NCBI GenBank assembly: GCA_003640385.1
Contig: RCAB01000275.1
Span: forward strand, 1-64,000
Direction of reading: 5' to 3'
Source of the DNA: Setaria digitata
Taxonomy: Eukaryota; Nematoda; Chromadorea; Rhabditida; Setariidae
DNA length: 64,000 bases
Part shown: piece after piece, positions 20,565 to 32,200 of the stretch
How positions within the stretch are numbered: the stretch's first letter is position 1
Layout of the letters: every line of letters starts with the position of its first letter
Translations under genes and position numbers: made by a program
Notes under the pieces: model-generated
What the model was told of the DNA's origin: nothing
The model's database searches: none
Seen by the model: the letters and a program-made list of their open reading frames with translations, nothing else

Positions 20565-23064
20565 GTTAGCGGAAAAAATTTAATTAATAGATATTTTAAT
20601 TAGCATATTAAAAATTACAATCATTGCCAAGTTTATCATTTTTTTCTCTTCACATGTAAGCCTAATTATCAAAACTAAACAAAAACTTAGTGTTGTTATT
20701 CAGCCAGATGGTTAGCAAATGTCAAATTAAGCTAGCATATTTCAATGATAAAAAAGAAAAAAAAAAAAAAACTCTTCTATTTTTATTTCTTCTTAGCTTC
20801 TCAATATTTTCATTACTTTACAATATTTTCATTTCTCTTTTATTATTACTATCACTATTATTACTGCTTTAATTAATTTTAAGTTAAAAAAAATTTCCAT
20901 TTCAAATTAGGCAGCAAAATTTGTAATGTAATTTTTAATTTATTTCACTGCTAAAAAAAAAAAAAAAATGCAAATCATTAATGTAAAAAAAAAAAAAAAA
21001 AAAAGAAAAAGAAACCGTAGAAAAGTTGAAAGCTATTAATCATTCAAAAATGGACTTTAAGTATTTTTTTTTATTAAAAAAAAAAAAAAAAACCATTACT
21101 TAAAATGGATAAGAAATAACTGAGGAATTTCAATATCTTATAATAATTATCACTAATTATGTGTTACCATTTACTTCTAGACATTTCAAATATTTTATAA
21201 TAACTACAGTGATAATTATTTTGTTAACATTGATGAAACTTCAAATTAACAAGGTGAAATTTATAAATCGAAATGAGGCCTGAATGCATTTTTCGATTTT
21301 TTTTTTGCATTTGGTAAAACAAAAATAATTTATATAGACATATTCGTGTTGAAATTTAAATATATTAAAATATTGATAAATTGAAAATAGCTGAAATATA
21401 TGTATTCAATGGAAACTAAATTAGAAAAATTAAAATTGAACAGTTTTAAGATGTGAAACGTATAACAAGTGACATACACAGTAATCAATATTTTTTTTTT
21501 TTAGATAATTAATTAATTATCTGAATTTTATAATTCATCGATGATATTATATTTTTTTTANAAGAAAACATTTTGTTGCATATCGTCCGATTAAATTCAA
21601 TTTTGTTGATTAAATTAAAATCAAATTAGATTAAATTTTTTGGTTATTTTTTTTTTTTTTTTGAGTAAATTTAATCAAAATATATAGCTAACCATGAAGT
21701 TGTCAACATATAATTTCATTTAGAAATGAAGCAATCTCATTTAATAATTTTTTTTTTTTTTTTTGTTTTTCAAATGATATTTTATTACAACTAAAATCAT
21801 TAACTGCCTTATTATCTCTTTTTTCTTTTCAATAACGAATTTTTTTTTTTAAAATTTAATATGCTCTTTGACAAAAAAACAAAAAACAAAAAAAAAAAAG
21901 AGAAGAAGAAAAGTATATGGGAAAGGCATAATAAAAAAAAAAAAGAAAGAAAAACAATTTTTAGAAATTTTTCATTTCACTATTATTATTTGATTTTATG
22001 GCTTTTTTTTCATCTTTTTTTTTTTCTTTTGATTAACAAAAAAAAAAAAAATTTGGCCAAATAATTGAGCATTTAAAACTACCAGTCTATATTAAATCGT
22101 TGTCAATAATTTCGTTTCTTTTCAGATTTTCTTCAAGTATATTTTGCTTAAATTTTTTCTTTTTTTTCTTTCAACAACAACTTTGCATAATTTAATGTTA
22201 ACTGACTTCTTTTTTTTCAACAAAATATATGTGTATTAATTTTTTACAATTTATGAAATAAATTCTTCTTTTTTTTTTTTTTCTTTTTTTCTTCTTCATG
22301 AATCAGAATTTCATTAAATAAATGAATAGTAATCGTATGATAGTGTTATTTCTATGATGAAGTTTCATTTTCGTTTTCGTTTTCGTTTTTTTTTTTCTTG
22401 TGATAAATGAAAAAAAAAAAAATAATAATAATAATTGAAAAACAACTGATACAATGTATTTATAGATCTATGGATCGAATATCACTGATAAATGATGATG
22501 AAAATGAGTTAGAATCAGTTCCATTACCAATACAAACATTTTTGTGGCGACAAACAAAGTACCATTGCACAAATATTGCTGTTAATTTGAATGAATTTTA
22601 TTTGAAAGCAAAATTATGGAAAATGCAGTTTCGCGAAATGAAAAATCATTGATTTAAAAATTTGATAAAATTTACAATCTTATTTAAAGTGAAAATAGTA
22701 GCTGATGATTGACATTTAACAAAAAAAAATGAAGCATATGATAAATTCGTTTCCTTTTTTTATTTTATTGAAAAAAATTCAAAAATTTTCAGTCCATTTC
22801 TGGGTGCAAAAATTGGAAAACTTCATGAAGCATCATGTGTGGTGAGTTTTATTACTGATGAACCGATCATTTAGTATCAAATAGAGTTTTGCTCCGTTTT
22901 GTTGTGGCATTTTGGCTCGAACAAAAGATGCCTGATTGGGCTGGAAGAAAATGTCCCCATTAATTTGGATGACATCGGAAGTGTGCTAATGGTAATGAAA
23001 TGGATTAAAATTAAAATATGCTAAAAAAAGGAAATCTCGTGAAATGGAATGCTCTGTCTGTGTC

Positions 23065-23100
<36 letters not shown>

Positions 23101-26100
23101 AGACTAAAATGAATAAATAAATAAATGAAAGTCTTAATTTAGCTTTCAATTAGCCTAAATTTAGAGGGGAATGTGAAATAAATCAATTGTAAGCATTTAA
23201 TCAATATTTGTTTTAAATTAAAAAAATTGAATAAATTCAATTGTTTCATATTTTGACTATTGTCAACTGAGAAAAATGAGAAGAGAAAATTAATAAAAAT
23301 TGAAAAAAAGAAAAAAGAAAAATCATCAAATTTGAAAATATTAAAATTTTAGTAAANTGACTATTGTCAACTGAGAAAAATGAGAAGAGAAAATTGATAA
23401 AAATTGAAAGAAAAAAAAAAGAAAAAAGAAAAATCATCAAATTTGAAAATATTAAAATTTTAGTAAATTTTTTTGACATTGCAGACATTTGAACGGGTTG
23501 TTGTACAAAATATACTTCATGGACTTAGTCCATCACTTTCTGATGCAATTAATTCTGTTTCACGTTGGCGTTTTGTTCGTGCGACATTTCCGCACATTGT
23601 ACAGGTAGGTGAATTTCAAATTTTCTCTTAAAATATGAAAAATTTTGGAAATTTCTATCGTAATTTCTATTGAAATGTGCGAATTTTTGATAAATTTTTT
23701 ATAGCTTACCGGATAAAATATGAGTTTAAATTTTAAAATAAATAACATATAAATTTTTGAATTTAACTATAGAATAAATTTTTGCTCCACTAATAAATTC
23801 TATTACAGTTCTAGTCTTCTTTTTCGTTGTTTATTTAATCTAAATTTGTTTAGTGCTGCGCATCACTATTATCAGAGGCTGCTGATCGAGATGATACGCC
23901 TATCAGTGGATCGTTAGCAAAAATGTTATACATATTGCATTGGCTTCTGCTTGATTCAGCAAATGAATGTTTTGATGTTGAAAGTAGACAGGTAAAAAAT
24001 TCATCCTTATCTTCTCATTTTCCCATTTTCCTATTAGTTATTCCGGAAAATTGTATCCGGTAAAACGGATAATCACTAGCGGAAGAAAGTCTTGATTTAA
24101 AACGGCTTTTACAGCTAAATCATAGCTATATCTTATATGCATTCTGTACCATATAACTATATTGTATAACTATATTACATAGATTTAGCCATCATATATT
24201 AATCGACATAGCTATAATAGTTATAAAGCATAGTTATGGTTATATTACAACTATTATTATCTAACTCTACTTCATGCTTATGTTCCTTGATATAACTATA
24301 ACACGCAAGTTTATTACGTGTTTGATACAACTATATATTACATACTTATAGTAATTATTCGTGCATAGATAGTAGTATTGTTCTAAACAAAATAAGGAGA
24401 AAAAAAAAAATCTTTTTAACAAATTATCAAATTTACAGCCTAAGCTTTTGAAATATGTAAATTTATGGATCTGTTCTGTTTGAGAGTATTTGAGTTATGT
24501 CAAAATTTATAGCTGCAATAAATCTTTTCAGTAACATTTATTGATATGCTCGATAAGTGATCAGATAAGTTAAAATTTTAGCATTATATTAGTAAGCAAA
24601 ATCTGAGAGGATATAATACTGGAACAGTTACTGCATTCATTGTTTCATGATATTTTTATGATTATTTTAATTATTAAATAAAATTCGAAAATTATTTTTT
24701 TTTTTCTAGATAAATATATCATGAGCACTTTATTGTCGCTTAATTAATCCTTAAAGCGAAAAAATCAAAAAAAAGAAAAAGAAAAATTTCATAATAAGTA
24801 AGAAGAAGTATTTTGCTAGAGTGGACTATTTTCATATGCTGCCTGATCACTTCTAGCTAGTTTATAGTTTAAATTGAAATTTTAAACAACAAAAATAGAA
24901 ATGCAATTTCAAAAACAATCTAAACGATACTTTCACTCTTGTCAACTACTATATTCTTCAAAATTTTCCACTTTTCACATAAAACAACTTTATCAACCAT
25001 ATGCTTTTCACGTAAAAAGCTTTCACATAAGATTCTTTCCTCTTTTTTTGCCTGAATTTTCATCAGTTATTATTTATTTAGTTGGCATATTATTTTAGAA
25101 AATCTGTTGCCTATTATTTGAAAAATCAAAAAATAAATAAATAATAATTTGAATTTTTTAAAGCTGTAAAATTTTGGGCACAATTTTATTTTATTCTTGC
25201 AAGCTATTTTGCGTTTAAAATTAAATTAGCTAATTTAAATCCATTCAATATTAGTTCTTCTTTTTTTTTTAACTAACCAAACTTCAATATGTACTAAAAA
25301 TGATGCAAAATATTTCGCATTGCTTGAATATCTTCCCATCATAAATATTTTCTTTTTCTTTTTTTTTTTTGTTTACTATTTATATATTAGAAGCATGCAT
25401 AATCAATTATTTTATCACTTATTTTTACTCTTTTTTTTTCATTCAAGAAATGAGCATGTTTACGGTTGAGATAGCAGGGAAGTATAAAATGAAGCTTAAG
25501 CTTAAAGTGCTGATACAAGCTTAAGTGATTTTGGTCCAAGCTTAAGTGATTCTGATACAAGCTTAAGTGATGCTGATGCATGCTTAAGTGATTCTGGTAC
25601 GTGTGAACTGCTAAGAGGTAGAAAAAGAAAAAAAAAAATTATGCGTATGTTACGTGAAACCAAAATTAGTTCGGTGAAAATTTTTATTAGATATAGTAAT
25701 TGGAATGAATTTGGCATTTAATTAAATGAATTTCCTTTCAATTTCACACTGAATTTGCACTTTAGATGGAAAAAAAATTTGATTTACATATAGTTTAATT
25801 AAATTTTAACACAGTGAAAGTTGGAACGGCTTTGCATTTTTTTTTTTTTTTATTAAACTTTCTGTTGAAAAAAAAAAAAAAGTTTAATTAATAATTTGCT
25901 AAATATGAGTAGCAAGACTTATAAGAAAAATCACTGAAATCATATTCATAAATTTTATAGTTATATTTAACGAATATGACGATTTTTTCTTTTCTTTTAT
26001 GTTTAATTCTATCAGTCCAAGGATTTAAAATCAAAAAATTATTGCAATTTTATGATATGAGGTTTTTTGCTTGCGATTTTTTTTTTTTTAACGGCTACTA

Positions 26101-26243
26101 AGTATTGAGAAATAACTTAGAATTTAACTTACTGAAAGTTCCAGTAGTATTAGTGAATTGATCATCTTACATTAAAAAAAAAAACCTGAGATTATCACTC
26201 TTAATTAAATCTGGATTTCTTTACTACTTTTATCAAATTTTAT

Positions 26244-26279
<36 letters not shown>

Positions 26280-29200
26280 AAGCACACTATTTAAATGATT
26301 TTGATTTTCCAATTTAACTGTAATTTTGAAGATTGAAATTGAAGTTATTTTTTTTTTATGAATGAAATTTCGTAATTCATATTTTTTTCTACTGTTCATA
26401 AAAAATGAAAAATGAAAAAAACAAGCAATTTCATCGGATTTTGCATGGCAAAAATTTGTTCAAACTTGCCAGAATTTTTTTTTTTTTTTTTTTTTTGTTT
26501 CAAATCTTTGCGAGATATTTCCTTCGAAGAATTGGAAATTATTTTAGCTCAGAAAACAGATGTGAAATCAATTTTATTAGGCAATAAAAAATTTTTAGTT
26601 CCATTCTCACATTAATTTTACAATTATCATTCCTATTTCTTTTTCTTTTCTTTTTTTTCAATTTCATTTCACTTATAAAATTAATTTGTTTTTTTAGAGC
26701 TTATCAGAGTCAGCAGACTTTCCTGCACATTCAATACGACAATATGCATTTTCGATTAGTAGTATACAATTATTTGTGTATATGATTACACCACTATTAC
26801 ATGTAATCAATGAAAAAGATTTAGCTTCAAATTTTCGCTTAGAAAGTGGATTAAAAATTTGGCAATCACTTTGGCAGGTTATTCATTTCCAATAACATTT
26901 CTTTGCCAATTCTTCTTCTTTTTTCGTATTTTATTTAATATGAATTAGCCAATTTATTTTGTCAGTCTAATAAAATATTACAATATCACTGGCCAATTTA
27001 TTTATTAGTCAAATAAAATATTGCAGCACCATGATTAGCCAATCCATTTATCAGTCAAGTTAAATATTACAGTACCCGTAGTTGAGTAATCTATTTATTA
27101 GTTAAATAAAATATTAAAGGTGCCATAATTAGCCAATTTATTTATCAGTTCAATAAAATGTTACAGTATCAGCAACCGGAAGTGCTATGCTTTTGTGCGC
27201 CTGTAAAACAGCGCCGTTCGCATTTCCCATTTATTACGGTTGCCAAGAAAACACTACCAACTTCCGCTGTTCAAGGAATATATCTTGGTAATTAAGATGA
27301 AAAAATTGTCATTTAATTAATTATCAAAAATTAAATTCAATTTAACTTATTAAGTAATTTAAATTATTTAAAAAACTTCATGAAAAAAAAAATTGCGCAT
27401 TTAATGAATTTAAACATTTTGTTTTTTTCTATATTTATCTTTAAATAATAATATTTTATCAAATATTGCATTAACAAATTGACACATACATACATCGCCT
27501 GCATCTTTTTGCTATAAATATTAAACTAATTTATCTAGCAAAAATTTAAAAAGAATTTAATTTAATAAAATTAATTAATTAAAATAATTTTAGGTGATGC
27601 AAATGAAACAATAACACGTCGCTTATCAACGGTACCATCCCAAATTGCCAATCTTCCACCGTACAACGATGTTCCACCACCAAAACCACCACGTACAAGT
27701 CTTACAGTTTTATCATCAAATTTACCGAAAGAAAAAGATGATGATAGATGTGATGGAGGATTAATTTCTAGCTCAACTAGTGCCCAGAAATTGAAGCAAT
27801 CAGTGGAAAAAGTAATACTCAAATTTATCAAATTTTTTTTCTTTTTTTTTTTTTTTTTTGATTACATATCAAATATTTGAAAGAAAACTTTTAATAATTT
27901 ATAAAATTAAAAAAAAACAAAAAAAACAAAATTGGTTGTTGAATTTAGGAAAATGGAAATAATATGGAATCAGTTCGGTCAAGTTCCATTGTTCGAAGTG
28001 TTAGTGATTATCATACAGGTGATAATGATACAGCACGAATAGTTGCAAGAAGTAATACGATAACATTTGATGAAAAATCACCAAGTTTGTTTCATTTTCT
28101 TCATTATTTTATGGTAATAATTTATTGTATTTCTGTTTTTTTTTTCTGTTTCTATTAGTACTGAAAATTAAATTAAATTATGAGACAAAAAAAAGAAAAG
28201 AACTAAATTTAAAAGATAACTGTAAAAAAAAGAGAGAAAAATTAATTTAATTTTATTTATTATTTAAACGGAGCCAAATTTAATGTTTGTTTTAAAATGA
28301 AAACTTCATTTAATTTATTAATTAATTATTAAATAATTTACAATATTACAATTTTTTCCTTTTTTTTTTTTTTTTTTTAAAGGTTTATCCAAAGGAATAG
28401 CAGAACTTGATGATGCGCTCAGTTTTACGGATGATAAATCACTTAGCAATGCGATGAATGATTCCGAAGTATCCGAGAAAGCACCACTGGTATTGCTTCA
28501 GGAAATATGCTCCGGTTTTTCCGTAGACCATGAAAGTGTTTCTAATAATGATCATGAGGTATTTTATTTTGTTAAAACTTAAAAAATAAAAAATAAAATA
28601 AAATTTTTGTCTATTATTCTCCAACAATAATTCGATAAACCTTCTCTTCAATAATAATTTGACCGGTTTAGAAAGAGGCAATATTTCCGGATTTGCTAGA
28701 ATTGGCTAAAAATTTGTTGTTAGAGATTTCATTTTTTTTTTTCCAGCAATCATTTAGTAGTTTAATATTTTCTTCAATTTTTTAGGCAAAAAAATAAAAA
28801 AATATGATAAAATATTTTATTATTACATTTTAATTTTTCAAAATTTTTTAAGAATTTTCTCTTCTTTTCATTTATCATGAATTTAATGATAAAAAATCGA
28901 TCAAAAATTTAATTCTAGATAATTTGTGGAAATTGTAATATAGTCGTAAATGCTTGCAAATGTAATCGTCATTCGACTATTTCACGTTTCAAAATTATCC
29001 CAGTACTAACCAGCAATCATTCCGATTTAGCATTTCCGGAAGTTCGACAAAATACTAATCGGTTACAAAGGGGTTTCTTTTCATCAATAATTCATTCCAT
29101 TTTCTTTTCTTTTTTTATCACTTTTTTTATTTTCCACTTTTTTTTTTTAATGTTTCTAATTTTTTTTCTTTTTAAAAAAATATCCTAGAAAATTTTCACT

Positions 29201-32200
29201 TTTACAGATGAAACAATTTCAACTCTTACCGGTGAAACAATTGTCAGAATGACGCAAGAAAATAATAATACATCAAATATACCGATCAAAGTATACGATC
29301 CATTAGAAGATACTTCACAAGAAAGTGATCCCATACAGCAGCAGGTATTTTAATTAAAACTTTGTTAATTGTCTAAATTTGCAAAAAAAGAAAAAAAAAG
29401 AAAGAAGAAAAGAAATAAATGGAAAAGCAACGAAAAAAAAAAGATTGCCTTGATTTAAAGTGAAATTTGCAAAATTATTTTACTTCTGAAAATTCTTTCT
29501 TCTTAATTTGAAATGAAATTTGAAAATCAAAAAGCAACATATTGTTGGAATTGTGGAAATGAAATTCTTTTTGAATTCAACAATATTTCAATAAAATATT
29601 ATATTAATTTGAAGTATATTTTATGCGCAAGAAACAATAACGTTTTGTGAGATTATTTTTGGATTTTTTCTTTTTTCAATTAATTAACAACTAATTAGAT
29701 ATTACAGACATTAGCTGATCCACAGGAAGCAACTTATATGGATGTTGCAGTTATTCGTTGTCTTTTAATTAAGCACTGGGCAGAAGATGGTGTTTTTTGG
29801 GCAATAAAATATTTGTTGCATCGTTTACTCGAAATTAAAATATATCGAAATTCACAAAATAGCATTTTTCGATCACGTGCCAATTCGGTGCCAAGCATTC
29901 CACATCTAAAACTATTCATCACCGAAATGGTCAAATTTGATTTTTCCCTTATTTTTATCTCAGATTATTTCATTTATTTTCATTTGTAAAAGAAAAAAAA
30001 AAGAAAAAAAAATTAGAAAAATTAATATATTTATGATTAAAATAACAATTTCATTTAATTCCTAACACAATAGTTTTAGAATAATCGACAAAATTTAAAA
30101 GAAATTCAACATCGTCCGCCTAGCTGGGATGATTTACAATTGGGTGATGTGGACAAAAAATTGGAAATTTTTAAAAAACACAGTGGCAAGCTAAAACTTC
30201 CATCTTCTCGAAAAGAGTATGTCATCTTTCTGGTCACTTTTGAAGTTGCACCTTCGGGTATTGTCGTTTTTTTTTTGGCTCTTCTCAGAATACTCTAAAA
30301 ATTTTTTTCATTGCTCTTTTAAAGCACTTAAGAAGCCTTGCTATTATGACAGGAAGTTCGAAATATTTAATCGCATAAATTAAAAATTCAAAATTATGAA
30401 TTAAAGAAAAAAAAAATAATTAAATCAAACATTTTGGCGGAAACTATTTATTATTCTTTTTCAAATTAATATGCATTCAGAAACAAAGTTTACTGCTGGA
30501 AATCAATTAATGTAGATTCAGAAAGAAGAATATCAATGAATGAATTCTTTCAAGAAAAAAAAAAAAAAAAATGCATTTTGAAAAGTGCAATACTAAAATT
30601 CTTACTTTATAAATCAATTAATGCAAATTTAGAAGGAATGTACATCAATAAAATTCTCCCCTTTAAGATTCAGACGAAAATTTATCATGAAGTTCTATGC
30701 CAGAAAAAAAAAAAAAGAAAAATATGCTTTGAAATAATATAACATTAGAATCCTTCTTCTATAAATCTACTAATGTAGATTCAGAAGGAATATCCATCAC
30801 TGGAATTCTTCCTCTAGGATTCAGAAGGAAGCGTATCATTGAGTTTTGCAATATATCTTAAAATAGTTCGTTCAATTTGTAAAAAAATTAAAATTTTTTT
30901 GTGTCCGATTATACAAATTTTCCAAGAATTATGATAATATTTACAGGCGTTACAGTTTATCATCTGATTTACCGTTACAAGCAAGAAGTTTTTCAAGACA
31001 AAATAGTACGCTAACTTCAGGAAGTTTCTTCAGAAGTCACAGTAGTCGAGGACGTTTGGAACGAAAAAGGTTAATAAAATAGTTTAATTTTGTGTGAAAT
31101 TAAATTTCAAGGAGTAAGGAAAGATTTTGTTTGATTTCACTGCTAATGTTTTATAAAATGAAAAGAAAAGCGATTTTTTTCTTTTTTTTAAATTAGTAAT
31201 AAAGTGAACTTTTTGGCCTTTTTTCTCTTAGAAAAAGAAAAAATGGTTTTTATTAAAACATTCAGAAGTTTTAATTTTTGCATTCAGAAGCGATCCTTCC
31301 GCAACAAATTCATCGGATGGCTTATCAATGCGTGATACAAGGAGTGGTTCAGTAAGTGGTCTAACCGGAAAAGCTGCTATTAACTCTCGGCAATTTTTTC
31401 CGGAGGTTTATCACTTTTCTTTGCACACATCTCATTAATAAAAATTTATTTTTCTAATAAAAAAAAAAAAAAATTTACAAGTGTATCAAAAAAAAAAAAA
31501 AAACTTTTTTAATCTTCATTTAATTTTGCATTGGAAAAAATTTTAAATAAAATCATTTTTACTCCATCATATTTTGCTAAAAAAAAAAAAGAAAAAGAAA
31601 AAAGACGAAAAAAAATATGCAATTATTCTTGCTTTTTGAGATTCGTTCCTCTTTTATTAAATTTTATTTAATTCATCCTATTACAAATATTCGATTACTT
31701 TTATTATTTCTATTAAAATTTTATTTCAGGCACTTGGTAGTACGAATTTTATTGAGCAGAATGGCCAAATCAGTTTTATCGTATTACTAAAAGCAATTAA
31801 TTTTGCCATCGAACGACGTTCATCTGTTCGAATTTGTGAATTAGCATTAAATATTTGTGAAAGTTTGCTGGAAATGCCTGAAACAAATTGGCAATCATTT
31901 TTCAGCGATTGCATAAATATAGTTCTTCGGTAGTTAATTTTTTTTTTTTTTTTTTTAAATATTTCCTTCTTTTATTATTTTCCAAAACAACTTTAAAAAA
32001 AAAAAAAAAAATGAATTACTTATGACTAATTAATTACCTGGTAATAAGAAGCAAGAAAAGATGACACTGGAATTGATAGCTATCTCAAATATCATCTATT
32101 TGAAATAGGAATAAACATTGAATGGAAAAAAAAAATTATAAAAATAAAGATGAGAAATTTTCAATTTCATTTCGATCCGTTTCTTTTCCGGTTAAAATTT

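Noticed and set aside
21561..21561. Single N in intron 1
   Set aside because: No flanking duplicate was found, so it was not grouped with the contig-overlap artefacts.
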